Positions 33,189 to 42,648 of a stretch of DNA of 64,000 nt are shown here, in pieces. The notes below the pieces were generated by a model. The model was not told where the DNA came from. It ran no database searches and worked only from the letters and a program-made list of their open reading frames with translations. Every line of letters starts with the position of its first letter. Within the stretch, counting starts at the first letter, position 1. The DNA is taken from positions 3,315,501-3,379,500 of the forward strand of contig NZ_CP150661.1 of the NCBI RefSeq assembly GCF_038024105.1, written 5' to 3'. The position numbers and the translations under genes are program-made. The DNA comes from Polaribacter butkevichii. Lineage in GTDB: Bacteria > Bacteroidota > Bacteroidia > Flavobacteriales > Flavobacteriaceae.

Positions 33189-33785
33189 TTATATATTCAA
33201 CAATTGGGGTAATAGCAGTAATAGAATAAGAGCAAGTACAATAAATATAGAGGTAGCTAATGGTTGCCATATTTGTTTTTTTTGGAAGGCTAAGTCTTTT
33301 CCTATATGCTTATTCCAAAAATACTCTGTTAAAATTACATAGCCAATAAGGTTGAACAATAGCGTAATAAAAAAGGTTTTAGGTAGATAGTTTAAAATAA
33401 TAGCAGATAAAATGGTGTAGACAATTCCAAAAGTAAGAGTTTGAATTCTTGCTTTTGGTTTGTTCATTTCTTTTAAATTCTGCATTAATAGAAATGCCCC
33501 GAAAATGGTGGAAAAGAAGATGGTAAAACCTTGTATGGCTTTTTTAGAATACAAAAAAGGTAGCTCTAATTCTTCAAAAGGGCTTTCGTTATTTTCTTTT
33601 TTTTCTGTAGAAATGACAGCGTTAACTGCATCACTTTTTTTTAAAGTTTCATCAACAGAAATCGCTGTTTTTTCAATTAAGTTTCTGTTTTCTAATTCCC
33701 ATATTACTGCTTGTATAGCTTCTACGGTATATTTTTCTTTTTCATTAAAAATAGTCTCTAACTCTTTGTTAGATTTTTTTGACAT
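33189..33785 (-). CDS. Membrane protein with N-terminal KSNKEL helical motif
   Basis: 198 residues from the ATG at 33785 (MSKKSNKELETIFNEKEKYT); an ATG at 33812 adds nine residues. Residues about 4-45 form a helical motif (NKELETIFNEKEKYTVEAIQAVIWELENR) found at the N-terminus of many Bacteroidota membrane proteins. After a charged linker come four spans (IQGFTIFFSTIFGAFLLM, LTFGIVYTILSAIILNYL, ITLLFNLIGYVILTEYF, LATSIFIVLALILLLLL). Function unknown. Lies between the ClC and glycerate kinase genes in one direction. Confidence 0.78.
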   Translation of the reverse strand: MSKKSNKELETIFNEKEKYTVEAIQAVIWELENRNLIEKTAISVDETLKKSDAVNAVISTEKKENNESPFEELELPFLYSKKAIQGFTIFFSTIFGAFLLMQNLKEMNKPKARIQTLTFGIVYTILSAIILNYLPKTFFITLLFNLIGYVILTEYFWNKHIGKDLAFQKKQIWQPLATSIFIVLALILLLLLPQLLNI

Positions 33786-33827
33786 ATTTTTTGTGAAACT
33801 ATTTGTTCTCATTCTTTTTTAGTAAAT

Positions 33828-35612
33828 TTATGCAGTAACTTCTATCAATTTATTTCTATAAGCTGTTAATAGTTTAGATTTAGATATAAAACCAACATAT
33901 TTTCCGCCTTTAACAACAGGCAAGTTCCAAGCACCACTTTCTTTAAATTTTTGCATAACTTTAGCAGTGCTATCGGCACTTAATATTACTTCTGGTGCAC
34001 TAGTCATAATATCAGAAACTCTCATTTTATCATACATCGTTTGATCAAACATTACAGGTCTTACATCATCTAATAAAACAATTCCCATAAAATGTTGTTT
34101 ATCATCTAAAACAGGGTAAATATTTCTGCTAGATTTAGCAACGTTTTCTTTTAGTAATTCTCCTAATGTTTTTTTAGGTTTTGTAGCTATAAAATCTTTT
34201 TCAATAAGCGTATCAATATCTAAAAACATTAATACATTTTTATCTTTATTATGGGTTACCAATTCGCCTTTTTTAGCTAATTGTGCCGCATAAATATTAT
34301 GAGGTATGTAGCGTTTAGTGATGATAAATGAGATAGAACTAACAATCATTAGCGGAATAAACAACTCGTAACCACCAGTAATTTCTGCAATTAAAAAGAT
34401 AGCGGTTAAAGGTGCCAATAAAACACCTGCCATAAGACCTGCCATACCAACCATGGCAAAATTGATTAACGATAATTTGTGTCCAAAAAAGTTTGTATAG
34501 TTTACAAAAAGGGCAAAAACATAACCAGTTAAACTACCTGTAAATAGTGTTGGTGCAAAAATACCACCAATTCCTCCAGCACCAAAAGTTAAAGAGGTTG
34601 CTACTATTTTAAAGAGAATTAACCCTAATAAAAATAAAATAACTAGGTAGATATTATCAGAAATAGAATTAAAAATATTATTTTCTACTATTGCTAAGAT
34701 ATTTCCTTTTAATACATTATTGATGGTTTCGTACCCTTCTCCAAATAATGGCGGAATTAAAAAAACCAGTACACCTAAAGTAACACCTCCTACTAATAGT
34801 TTTTTATAAGGATTGTCTAATTTTTTAAAAATGTTTGCAATGGCAAAATAGACTTTACTAAAATAAACTGATATTAAAGCCGTAAAAACACCTAATGAAA
34901 TATAAAATAATACATCATTAAGCTCAAACTTGTCTTGTATGTTAAAGTGTAGTAGTACATCATCTCCTAAAAAGAAATAAGAAGTTAATACAGCCGTAAT
35001 AGATGCCAATAATAACGGAATCATAGAGGCCAAGGTTAGCTCTAGGCTAAAAATTTCTACAGCAAAAACAATTGCGGCAATTGGCGCTTTAAAAATAGAA
35101 GACATTGCTCCGGCTGCAGCCGCACCTATTAATAAGGTTTTGGTTGTTTGGTTTAATCTAAAAAGTTGAGCAAAGTTAGAACCTAATGCGGCACCTGTTG
35201 CCACTGTTGGTCCCTCTAAACCAACAGAACCACCAAAACCAACCGTAATTGGTGCGGTAAGAATAGAAGCCCACATTTGATGTTTGGGCATAATCCCTTT
35301 TTGTTTTGAGATGGCATATAAGGTAGATGGAATTCCGTGTCCAACCCTTTTCTTTATAATAAACTTTACTAAAAAGAGAACTATGAGTAGCCCAATGATT
35401 GGAAAAATAAAATAAAAAGCACTATGAATTTCTGCTATAAATTCCCCCTCTAATAAATGTTGAATTAAGTGGGTTGCATTTTTTAGTGTAACGGCTCCTA
35501 AACCGGCTAATAATCCAATAACAGCGCTTGCTATGTTGGTAAATTGTTTGTTAGAAATATTTCTATATTTCCACTTTAGGATTTTTCTATAAATATCTTT
35601 TGTTGTTGGCAT
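33828..35612 (-). CDS. ClC family chloride channel/antiporter with CBS domains
   Basis: 594 residues. The ClC core (about 20-430) shows KRVGHGIPSTLYAI, VGFGGSVGLEGPTVATGAALGS with the gating Glu in GLEGP, and FGAGGIGGIFAPTLFTG. Two CBS domains follow (about 455-590; RNIYPVLDDKQHFMGIVLLD and WNLPVVKGGKYVGFISKSKL), likely sensing nucleotides. Inner membrane; whether channel or Cl-/H+ exchanger is open. The start is one base from the stop of the DUF6503 gene, so they are co-transcribed. Confidence 0.95.
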   Translation of the reverse strand: MPTTKDIYRKILKWKYRNISNKQFTNIASAVIGLLAGLGAVTLKNATHLIQHLLEGEFIAEIHSAFYFIFPIIGLLIVLFLVKFIIKKRVGHGIPSTLYAISKQKGIMPKHQMWASILTAPITVGFGGSVGLEGPTVATGAALGSNFAQLFRLNQTTKTLLIGAAAAGAMSSIFKAPIAAIVFAVEIFSLELTLASMIPLLLASITAVLTSYFFLGDDVLLHFNIQDKFELNDVLFYISLGVFTALISVYFSKVYFAIANIFKKLDNPYKKLLVGGVTLGVLVFLIPPLFGEGYETINNVLKGNILAIVENNIFNSISDNIYLVILFLLGLILFKIVATSLTFGAGGIGGIFAPTLFTGSLTGYVFALFVNYTNFFGHKLSLINFAMVGMAGLMAGVLLAPLTAIFLIAEITGGYELFIPLMIVSSISFIITKRYIPHNIYAAQLAKKGELVTHNKDKNVLMFLDIDTLIEKDFIATKPKKTLGELLKENVAKSSRNIYPVLDDKQHFMGIVLLDDVRPVMFDQTMYDKMRVSDIMTSAPEVILSADSTAKVMQKFKESGAWNLPVVKGGKYVGFISKSKLLTAYRNKLIEVTA

Positions 35613-35613
35613 T

Positions 35614-36318
35614 TTACTTTGTAATCAAAATATCGGTTCCTAAATATGTATTGTTTTTATTATAGTACCAAGCTCTATTTTTGGGCATTTTAATAGCATT
35701 AATGGTTTCTAAACCAGAAAGCAAAATATACTCTCCGCTATCTTTTTTCTCTTTAAAAAATTGGTATACTTCCATGGCATACGTTTTTGGATTAAAATAA
35801 AAGTACCAAGTATCTTTGCCTATTTTTTTAGCATAGGTAACTTTTAAAACCAAATATTCTTTTCCTTTAAATTTTTTCTTTTCTACTTTTTGATGAATGA
35901 TGGTTCCTTGATCTTTTAATTTCATAGGCAAACCGTACAAATAAGTATAATAATTTTTATACATGTTTGCACGTTCAGTATTCAGATTAAAATTCTTTTT
36001 AATTTCTTCTGACGGATTTTTATCTTCATTAAAACTAAAACTAGAAATACCTTTATTTACAGTATATTCGGTTGTAATGGTGTCTCTAATTGCTTTTACA
36101 GAAAAGTACTCTTCTGGCAAATTGATATAGATTTTACTTTTTCTAGGAGATCGTTTTGGAGTTTCCATTATTACAAAAAGCTCGCCTTTAAATTTCTCCC
36201 AATTTCCGTTTGGATCATGAAATTGAATTGCTTTTTCTAACAAATCATTTCCTGTAAGTTCCTGTGAATAAGAAATAAAAGAAACCAAAAGCAATAAAAG
36301 TATCATTGCGTTTTTCAT
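35614..36318 (-). CDS. DUF6503-type secreted protein
   Basis: A 234-residue protein with a signal peptide (1-18, MILLLLLVSFISYSQ). The mature part, LLEKAIQFHDPNGNWEKFKGELFVIME onward, resembles DUF6503 and the LolA-like fold: a half barrel of strands (TWYFYFNPKTYAMEVYQFF, YILLSGLETINAIKMPKNRAWY). Predicted periplasmic or outer-membrane-associated, possibly lipid binding (inference). It directly precedes the ClC gene with a one-base gap and follows aspS, from which a terminator separates it. Confidence 0.8.
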   Translation of the reverse strand: MKNAMILLLLLVSFISYSQELTGNDLLEKAIQFHDPNGNWEKFKGELFVIMETPKRSPRKSKIYINLPEEYFSVKAIRDTITTEYTVNKGISSFSFNEDKNPSEEIKKNFNLNTERANMYKNYYTYLYGLPMKLKDQGTIIHQKVEKKKFKGKEYLVLKVTYAKKIGKDTWYFYFNPKTYAMEVYQFFKEKKDSGEYILLSGLETINAIKMPKNRAWYYNKNNTYLGTDILITK

Positions 36319-36335
36319 TTTCTAAATTTAATAAA

Positions 36336-36357
36336 AAATCCCGCAAATGCGGGATTT
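36336..36357 (-). terminator. Intrinsic terminator of aspS
   Basis: AAATCCCGC, loop AAAT, GCGGGATTT with a T-tract in gene direction, eight bases after the aspS stop. Confidence 0.85.
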
Positions 36358-36364
36358 AAAATTT

Positions 36365-38119
36365 TTATGCTTGTATATCTAAGCGTAAGCTTAATTCTTT
36401 TAATTGATCATCGTCTATAAATGCAGGTGCATCTATCATTACATCTCTACCAGAATTATTTTTAGGGAATGCAATAAAATCTCTAATAGTTTCTTGTCCG
36501 CCTAAAATAGCAACCAATCTATCTAACCCAAATGCCAAACCACCGTGAGGAGGCGCACCATATTCAAAAGCATCCATTAAGAAACCAAATTGAGCTTTGG
36601 CATCTTCTTCAGAAAAACCTAAATGTTTTAACATGGTTGCTTGCATTTGTTTATCGTGAATACGAATAGAACCACCACCAATTTCGTTACCATTTAAAAC
36701 CAAATCGTACGCATTTGCTTTTACAGCACCAGGATCTGTATCTAACAATTCCATTTGCCCAGGTTTAGGCGAAGTAAATGGGTGATGCATTGCATGATAA
36801 TGCCCTGTTTCTTCATCTAACTCTAATAATGGGAAATCAATTACCCAAAGAGGTGCAAAAACTTTAGGATCTCTCAAGCCTAAACGCTCTGCTAATTCCA
36901 TACGTAAAGCAGATAATTGTGCTCTTACTTTATTGGTTTCTCCAGATAAAACACATACTAAATCACCAGGTTTTGCTCCTGTTATTTCTGCCCACTTCGC
37001 TAAATCTTCTTGATCGTAGAATTTATCTACAGAAGATTTGAAGGTTCCATCTTCGTTTACACGCGCATAAATCATCCCTAAAGCTCCAACTTGCGGACGC
37101 TTTACCCACTTAATAATATTGTCTATTTCTTTTCTTGTATAAGCGTTTCCTCCAGGAACAGCAATACCAACCACCAATTCTGCGCTATTAAAAACTCCAA
37201 AATCTTTATGTTGTGTCACTGCGTTTAACTCGCCAAACTCCATTCCAAATCTAATATCTGGTTTGTCATTTCCATACAAACGCATGGCATCGTCATATAA
37301 CATTCTAGGGAATTTCTCCACTTCAACATTATTTACTTCTTTTAGTAAGTGACGCGTTAAGCCTTCAAAAACATTTAAAATATCTTCTTGCTCCACAAAC
37401 GCCATTTCACAGTCTATTTGTGTAAATTCTGGCTGTCTGTCTGCACGTAAATCTTCATCTCTAAAACATTTTACAATCTGAAAATATTTATCCATTCCAC
37501 CAACCATCAACAGTTGTTTAAAGGTTTGTGGAGATTGAGGTAACGCATAAAACTGACCTTCATTCATTCTACTAGGCACCACAAAATCTCTTGCGCCTTC
37601 TGGTGTAGATTTAATTAAATAAGGCGTTTCTACTTCTATAAATTCTTGGTCAGAAAGATATTTTCTAACTTCCATTGCCACTTTATGACGGAAAATTAAA
37701 CTGTCTTTAACCGGATTTCTTCTAATGTCTAAATATCTGTATTTCATACGGATATCTTCTCCACCATCGGTTTTATCTTCAATAGTAAAAGGAGGCGTAA
37801 CAGATGCGTTTAAGATTTCTAATTTAGAAACCAACACTTCTACATCTCCAGTAGGCATTTTAGCGTTTTTAGCTTCTCTGTCAATTACAGTACCTGTAAC
37901 CTGTATTACAAACTCTCTACCTAAAGATTTTGCTTTTTCCATCATTTCTTTTGGCGTACGCTCTTCATCAAAAATTAGTTGCGTAATTCCGTATCTATCA
38001 CGTAAATCTACCCAAACCATAAAACCTTTATCACGAGATTTTTGTACCCAACCTGCTAAGGTTACTTCTGTGTTTATGTGCGATGCTCTTAACTCGCCGC
38101 AAGAATGACTTCTATACAT
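36365..38119 (-). CDS. aspS: Aspartate--tRNA ligase
   Basis: 584 residues from the ATG at 38119 ([14 protein letters not shown], the normal bacterial start); an ATG at 38200 would add 27 residues encoded by intergenic repeat sequence. The anticodon-binding OB domain is about 1-110 ([26 protein letters not shown]), then class II motifs: motif 2 [18 protein letters not shown], the bacterial GAD insertion (about 285-420), and motif 3 [13 protein letters not shown]. Charges tRNA-Asp; as many Bacteroidota also have AsnRS, I infer a discriminating enzyme but cannot show it. Confidence 0.97.
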   Translation of the reverse strand: MYRSHSCGELRASHINTEVTLAGWVQKSRDKGFMVWVDLRDRYGITQLIFDEERTPKEMMEKAKSLGREFVIQVTGTVIDREAKNAKMPTGDVEVLVSKLEILNASVTPPFTIEDKTDGGEDIRMKYRYLDIRRNPVKDSLIFRHKVAMEVRKYLSDQEFIEVETPYLIKSTPEGARDFVVPSRMNEGQFYALPQSPQTFKQLLMVGGMDKYFQIVKCFRDEDLRADRQPEFTQIDCEMAFVEQEDILNVFEGLTRHLLKEVNNVEVEKFPRMLYDDAMRLYGNDKPDIRFGMEFGELNAVTQHKDFGVFNSAELVVGIAVPGGNAYTRKEIDNIIKWVKRPQVGALGMIYARVNEDGTFKSSVDKFYDQEDLAKWAEITGAKPGDLVCVLSGETNKVRAQLSALRMELAERLGLRDPKVFAPLWVIDFPLLELDEETGHYHAMHHPFTSPKPGQMELLDTDPGAVKANAYDLVLNGNEIGGGSIRIHDKQMQATMLKHLGFSEEDAKAQFGFLMDAFEYGAPPHGGLAFGLDRLVAILGGQETIRDFIAFPKNNSGRDVMIDAPAFIDDDQLKELSLRLDIQA

Positions 38120-38136
38120 TTCTCTTTGTAAATTTG

Positions 38137-38190
38137 CTTCCGCAAAGCGGAAATCCTTAAAAATTGTTATCCCGAACTTGTTTCGGAATC
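38137..38190. repeat. Small GC-rich repeats in the aspS leader
   Basis: Two short fold-backs: TTCCGC-AAA-GCGGAA (38138-38152) and CCGAA-CTTGT-TTCGG (38172-38186, within CCCGAACTTGTTTCGGAA). The second belongs to the GTCATTCCGAA-type repeat found at 52083-52450. They lie in the aspS untranslated leader and make the upstream start at 38200 unlikely. Confidence 0.55.
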
Positions 38191-38233
38191 GAAGCTGCAA
38201 AATTAATCATTTTCTATTTAATATGATGTTTTT

Positions 38234-38325
38234 GGGCGTTCATTTCTAAAGAGAAATGCCCCGCTTTTCGCACTCGCTTTTTTTTAACAAAAAAGAGCTC
38301 AAACAAATGCTACAATCGGTAACGC
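38234..38325. repeat. GGGCGTTA...TAACGC element, copy 2 (lacks inner module)
   Basis: GGGCGTT at 38234-38240 and TAACGC at 38320-38325. It holds CTCGCTTTTTTTT and AAAAAAGAGCTCAAACA almost joined, where copy 1 (8981-9141) has the extra TCTCGATACAA...CTCGAACTGACA module, so it appears to be the version without the inner insertion. Confidence 0.62.
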
Positions 38326-38665
38326 AAAATCCGTTTAATACCTTTAAATATTTGAGTATAGCTATTATTTGTTCTCAGAAAAATAAATAGAAGTTTACAA
38401 AAAAGAAGGCTTTAATTTTTCCCTGAAAAAAAAATAGTAATCTAAAACAGACGTTGAGGTGTTAAAAAAAGTTTCTAATAGACTTAACCAAGCTCTAGAT
38501 TCTAAAATAAAAAGGTATTTTTTTGACTGGATAGCTATCATGTTTGTTAGATTCAAATTCTAAGTACAACTTTTGCAAAAGAAATTTCTATAAAACCTAA
38601 GTAAAAAAGTGCAAGAAATAAAAGAATATAGCTTTTTAGTTTTATCTTTGAAAAAACAACTCAGT
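38326..38665. other. Gene-free leader of the TPR-LuxR regulator gene
   Basis: About 340 bp of AT-rich sequence. I see no open frame with a credible start, no strong hairpin and no full TTG/TAnnTTTG promoter. It must contain the promoter of the gene starting at 38666; the length is large enough for a regulated upstream region or an undetected small RNA. Confidence 0.4.
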
Positions 38666-40222
38666 ATGAGACTCTTCTATGTTTTTTTGTGTGTTTTATT
38701 GCCTTTTTTCTCACTGTTTTCTCAAAAAAAGAACATTAAAATTGATAGCGCTTATCAAGTACTAAAAAATACACCTAGTTCTATTAAAAAAGTAGATAAT
38801 TTAATAGATTTATACAAACAATCTATACGTCAAAAAGAAATAAACAAAACTATTTTAGAAGATGCTTTAACTATTTCTAAAAATATATTTTACATTAAAG
38901 GGATAGGTGTTTGCTATGATAGAAAGGGAATTAATGCTCGTTACGAGCAAGATTATAGCAGTTCTATAACCAATCACAAAAGAGGATTGTCTTACTTAAC
39001 TCAAACTACAGATACGTTATTAATATTAATCTGTTTAAATAATTTGGGAGTTACTTACAGAAAAGTGAATTTAGAAAAAGAGGCCTTTAATTATTATTTT
39101 GAAGCTTTAAAACTTTCTGAAAAATTTAAAGATAAAAGAAGTGAATCAATTGCTTTAAACGGTATAGGAAATGTTTTTATTGATACGCATCAATATGATA
39201 AAGCGCTTTATTATTTAAGAAAAGGAATTCAACTCGAAAAAGAAAGAAATAATAATAAAGGACAAGAATATGGGTATGCCAATTTAGGAGAGATTTTTAT
39301 AGAAAAACAACGCTACGATTCTGCTTATTTTTATATTGACAAAGCTTTAGATTTAGCAATTAAATACCCAAGAAAAGAAGGTGTTGCTATTAAATACACT
39401 TTGTTCGGAAAATTGTATCAAAGAAAAGGAGATTATAAAAAATCTAACGAATATTATTTTAAATCCATACCGCAATTAACCACGTTTAAAAATACCCGGT
39501 ATTTAAGTAAGAGTTGTTTAAATATTGGTGTTAATAACCTTTATTTAAATGAGTTTAAAGAAGCAAAAATATATATTGATAAAGGATTATTTAAAGCAAA
39601 ACAAATAAACTCTAAAGAAAATATTTTATTGGGGTATGAAACATTAACGGATTATTATTCTAAAACCAATCAATTTAAAAAAGCGTTAAATGCACAAAAG
39701 CAAGTATTGGCTGTTAGAGATAGTATTTTAAATGAAGCATCGCAGAAAAGCTTTATAAGTACTCAAATAAGTTACGAGTCTTCTAAGAAAGATACTAAAA
39801 TACAGTCTTTAGCAAAAGCAAAAAACGAAAGTGATGATAAAGCAAATTCTAACTTTTGGCTTTTTATAGCAACTGCAATTATTGGGCTAATTAGTATTCT
39901 TGTTTTATTTCTATTAAGAAGAAATAAAATATTAGAGTTAGAGCAAAAAAATACAGAGATTAAAAATTATTTACTTCAAATTAAAAAGCTTAAAACAAGC
40001 AATCAACAAGAGACTTCTTTCTCTAAAAAGGAACTAAAAGAATTTGAATTATCTAAAAGAGAGGTGGAGGTGCTAAAACATATTTCAAACGGACTAAGTA
40101 ATGCTCAAATTGCTGAAAAAATGTATGTTTCTAGTAATACCATAAAAACACATATCTCTCATATTTACACTAAATTAGATGTAAAAAATAGAGTACAGGC
40201 TATTCAAAAAATTTCTAACTAA
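38666..40222 (+). CDS. TPR-containing membrane-bound LuxR-type regulator
   Basis: I choose the ATG at 38666 (MRLFYVFLCVLLPFFSLFSQ, a signal peptide) over 38609. The 518 residues contain six or more tetratricopeptide repeats (about 30-370; e.g. ALKLSEKFKDKRSESIALNGIGNVF), one membrane span (about 398-420, NFWLFIATAIIGLISILVLFLL), a coiled coil, and a LuxR/GerE helix-turn-helix at the C-terminus (LSKREVEVLKHISNGLSNAQIAEKMYVSSNTIKTH). It lacks a receiver or kinase domain, so it would sense outside and bind DNA directly. The following lipoprotein and MACPF genes are possible targets (inference from position only). Confidence 0.92.
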   Translation: MRLFYVFLCVLLPFFSLFSQKKNIKIDSAYQVLKNTPSSIKKVDNLIDLYKQSIRQKEINKTILEDALTISKNIFYIKGIGVCYDRKGINARYEQDYSSSITNHKRGLSYLTQTTDTLLILICLNNLGVTYRKVNLEKEAFNYYFEALKLSEKFKDKRSESIALNGIGNVFIDTHQYDKALYYLRKGIQLEKERNNNKGQEYGYANLGEIFIEKQRYDSAYFYIDKALDLAIKYPRKEGVAIKYTLFGKLYQRKGDYKKSNEYYFKSIPQLTTFKNTRYLSKSCLNIGVNNLYLNEFKEAKIYIDKGLFKAKQINSKENILLGYETLTDYYSKTNQFKKALNAQKQVLAVRDSILNEASQKSFISTQISYESSKKDTKIQSLAKAKNESDDKANSNFWLFIATAIIGLISILVLFLLRRNKILELEQKNTEIKNYLLQIKKLKTSNQQETSFSKKELKEFELSKREVEVLKHISNGLSNAQIAEKMYVSSNTIKTHISHIYTKLDVKNRVQAIQKISN

Positions 40223-40245
40223 TTTTTTTACTTTTTTTTTCATAA

Positions 40246-40263
40246 ATCACCCTTTTGGGTGAT
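40246..40263 (+). terminator. ATCACCC hairpin after the LuxR-type gene
   Basis: ATCACCC-TTTT-GGGTGAT, then AGAAATCACCTTTTTTGATGG, which repeats the ATCACC word and is followed by a T-tract. A terminator is the simplest reading; the tandem ATCACC words also leave open a binding site ahead of the lipoprotein gene at 40334. Confidence 0.65.
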
Positions 40264-40333
40264 AGAAATCACCTTTTTTGATGGTCTTTTTTTTCATTTC
40301 TACCCCTAAATTTGGGGTATAATTTAAAACTAA

Positions 40334-40672
40334 ATGAAAATGAAAAATGTAAAAAGAGTACTCGTATTATTGTTAACCGTTTTGTTGTTTAATGTTTCTT
40401 GTTCAAGCGACAATAATGATGGAGTAGATGGTATTTGTGAAGAATACAGTGCCGAATTTCAAACTACTTTAAAAAAGTATAGTGATGCTTATAAGTTGCA
40501 ATATGAAAATCCATCAACAGTAAACTGCAACAATGTAAAAAAGGAAGCGCAAAATGTTATTAATTTTCTAGAAAAATTAAAAGAATGCATTCCTGCTTCA
40601 GAAAAAGAGAGTGTTAATGAGTTGATAGCAGACTTAAAAGAAACATTAACAGAGTCTTGTGAAGAGAATTAA
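40334..40672 (+). CDS. Small hypothetical lipoprotein
   Basis: A 112-residue protein with lipoprotein signal (VLVLLLTVLLFNVSC, lipobox NVSC, Cys23). The mature part is a helical acidic stretch with three more cysteines (DGICEEY, VNCNNV, ECIPA and a final ESCEEN), which could form two disulfides in the periplasm. Not recognised. It lies between the LuxR-type regulator and the MACPF gene in the same direction, with long gaps on each side. Confidence 0.8.
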   Translation: MKMKNVKRVLVLLLTVLLFNVSCSSDNNDGVDGICEEYSAEFQTTLKKYSDAYKLQYENPSTVNCNNVKKEAQNVINFLEKLKECIPASEKESVNELIADLKETLTESCEEN

Positions 40673-41101
40673 AAAAGGACTTTTAAAATTGTAGATGTAG
40701 CTAAAATAAATCAAATAGCAAATCTTCTAAAAATAATAAAAACTTAACCGTAATATTCATAGGAGATTATAGCAGTGTTAAGGTTGCATATTTTAAAGTA
40801 GAAGTTATTGCCGAACTAAATATTATAGCAAACCCGCTTTAGTAAAACTATTGTTTAGGCACTTAATAACATAAAAAAACTATACAAAAAAGGAAATTAT
40901 CATACTTCCAAATCTTCTAAAAAATGAACATTTAACTAAAGTTCAAATTGTGAGGAGAATTCAAAATCCTTATACGAATACATCAAAAAATGAAAAATAA
41001 TGAAACAAGTAGTATCAGATGAAAAGATATAAACAGCTTCTAGAGTTATGAAGTTATTACGCAAAAACTAAAATAATTATTAATTTAAAACCTTTATTAT
41101 T
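40673..41101. other. Gene-free stretch with decayed reading frames
   Basis: 429 bp. A 45-codon frame without start codon (40705-40842) reads NLTVIFIGDYSSVKVAYF onward, and another (40875 to about 40990) reads KEIIILPNLLKNEHLTKVQ. Near 40718 and 40909 the word AAATCTTCTAAAAA is repeated. These look like fragments of former genes. The last 60 bp must hold the promoter or leader of the MACPF gene. Confidence 0.35.
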
Positions 41102-42583
41102 ATGGCACTTACTATAAAACACAAACCGGTAAATAAGATGTATAAAGTCTCAAAAATGAGACCAAAACAACTAAAATTAAAAAGTAAATCACCGTCATTA
41201 AAAACAAAAGTTGCTCCAAAATTGACGAAAAACCTTGGGAGTTTAACTAAAAAACAAATAAGTTTCTTAAATGAGGTAGAGAGTTCTCAGCCGCAACCAG
41301 AGAATACTCATTTGCTACCTGGGCTACATTTTTTAGGGTGTGGTTACAATATTTTTGGTTCATACGCAGATGAAAGCGCAATTTTAGAACGTTTAATTGA
41401 TCCTAACAAAGTAAAACAATGGGGTACAACACCACAAGGAAGTATTACTTATGCACATTGGCCTTTTGTAAAATTTATGAAGAAATCTAAAGCACTTTCT
41501 GAAACTTTTAGCGGTAAAACTTTAGATAGTATGTGTAAAGAAATAACAAAAAAAGCAGGATTGTCTGGCTCTTATTGTGGTTTTCAAGGTTCAGTAAATT
41601 TAGATACTTTTAAATCTGTTTCTAAAAGTTACTACCATGAGTGGTTTAGAAAGTTATCAGTAATACAAAAATGGCAACTAACCTTAGATACACCTACTCG
41701 AATACGACAATACCTTTATACAGATGTTGCAAATGCTATAAACAATTGGGATCCAATTAAACTTTTTGAAAAATACGGACTCTATTTTACCGATGGCGTT
41801 ATTTTAGGAGGACGATTTAGTTATACTTCTGCTATTGATACGTATGAGTGGGCTTCAAAAGATGAAATGAATTTAGCAGTTAAAGCTAGCTATCTTTCAT
41901 TTGTTAGTGCATCTGCAAGTATTTCTAGTTCTACCACACAAAATAAATACGAATCCAGTTCTGAAATTGAAATAGAAACTGTTGGAGGTGATAATTTAAT
42001 TGGAGGTGATAGTATTTCAAACCGTCAATCATATTTAAATTGGAGAAACTCGGTTACAGATGAAGAAATTACGCTTATCGATTTTCCTAATAATCGAGGC
42101 TTAACAGGAATTTGGGAATTAGCTAGTTCTTATAACAGAAGGTCTTTTCTTCATCAAAAAGCCTACGAATATGGAAAACAAATGGAAAAAAAATATGGAT
42201 ACAGCCCATTAGGAGCTAAAAAACTAGTTAATTATGTTATTAAAATAAAAACTGGGAACTCTAAATACGATGATACAGATGCAAAAGTTTTAGCTCGTTT
42301 AACAGGTATAGATAGATTAGGAGTAAGACGTGTTGGTATGTGGGAAAATTTAGACACCGTTAAAGATGATAGAGAAAGAGGACATACAGATGAACATCTT
42401 ATTGATAAACACGAGGACTTGGGAGAATTAAAATACATAGAGCTTTATCATACAGAAAAAAAAGATGCGTGGGTTTGTGAATGGGTAGAGGTTAAGAACA
42501 GTACCAATGGAAAAACGTATGCCGCTAGGGTTAATAAAAAATTCAAAAACAATATGTCAAAAATATTGCTAACTGAAGAGTAA
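41102..42583 (+). CDS. MACPF (perforin-like) domain protein
   Basis: 493 residues. The MACPF signature is present at about 225-240: KYGLYFTDGVILGGRFSY, matching the Y-G-x-[HY]-[FY]-x(2)-G-x(2)-L-G-G pattern, preceded by a helical cluster and followed by SFVSASASISSSTTQNKYESS, the kind of amphipathic stretch that becomes membrane hairpins. The N-terminus (1-50) is very basic (KPVNKMYKVSKMRPKQLKLKS) with no signal peptide or lipobox, and no type IX sorting domain is seen. Bacteroidota MACPF proteins known to me are antibacterial toxins (BSAP type) or of unknown role. Predicted to be pore-forming; the route of export is unclear. Confidence 0.88.
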   Translation: MALTIKHKPVNKMYKVSKMRPKQLKLKSKSPSLKTKVAPKLTKNLGSLTKKQISFLNEVESSQPQPENTHLLPGLHFLGCGYNIFGSYADESAILERLIDPNKVKQWGTTPQGSITYAHWPFVKFMKKSKALSETFSGKTLDSMCKEITKKAGLSGSYCGFQGSVNLDTFKSVSKSYYHEWFRKLSVIQKWQLTLDTPTRIRQYLYTDVANAINNWDPIKLFEKYGLYFTDGVILGGRFSYTSAIDTYEWASKDEMNLAVKASYLSFVSASASISSSTTQNKYESSSEIEIETVGGDNLIGGDSISNRQSYLNWRNSVTDEEITLIDFPNNRGLTGIWELASSYNRRSFLHQKAYEYGKQMEKKYGYSPLGAKKLVNYVIKIKTGNSKYDDTDAKVLARLTGIDRLGVRRVGMWENLDTVKDDRERGHTDEHLIDKHEDLGELKYIELYHTEKKDAWVCEWVEVKNSTNGKTYAARVNKKFKNNMSKILLTEE

Positions 42584-42593
42584 TTTTAAGTTA

Positions 42594-42626
42594 AAACTCG
42601 CTTAAATAAAATGTTTAAGCGAGTTT
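42594..42626 (+). terminator. Intrinsic terminator of the MACPF gene
   Basis: AAACTCGCTTAAA, a 7-nt loop, TTTAAGCGAGTTT: a 13-bp perfect stem, ten bases past the stop and 23 bases before the next start codon, so the lipoprotein gene at 42649 depends on read-through or its own promoter. Confidence 0.85.
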
Positions 42627-42648
42627 AATAAACAAAAATATAGTTACT

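Noticed and set aside
33460..33822. A 120-codon plus-strand frame over the 33189-33785 membrane protein gene
   Set aside because: Antisense to a gene with four membrane spans and a known N-terminal motif; no independent signals.
38120..38200. N-terminal extension of AspRS starting at 38200
   Set aside because: The added 27 codons are made of intergenic repeat sequence (TTCCGC/GCGGAA and CCGAA/TTCGG), and the normal AspRS start is at 38119.
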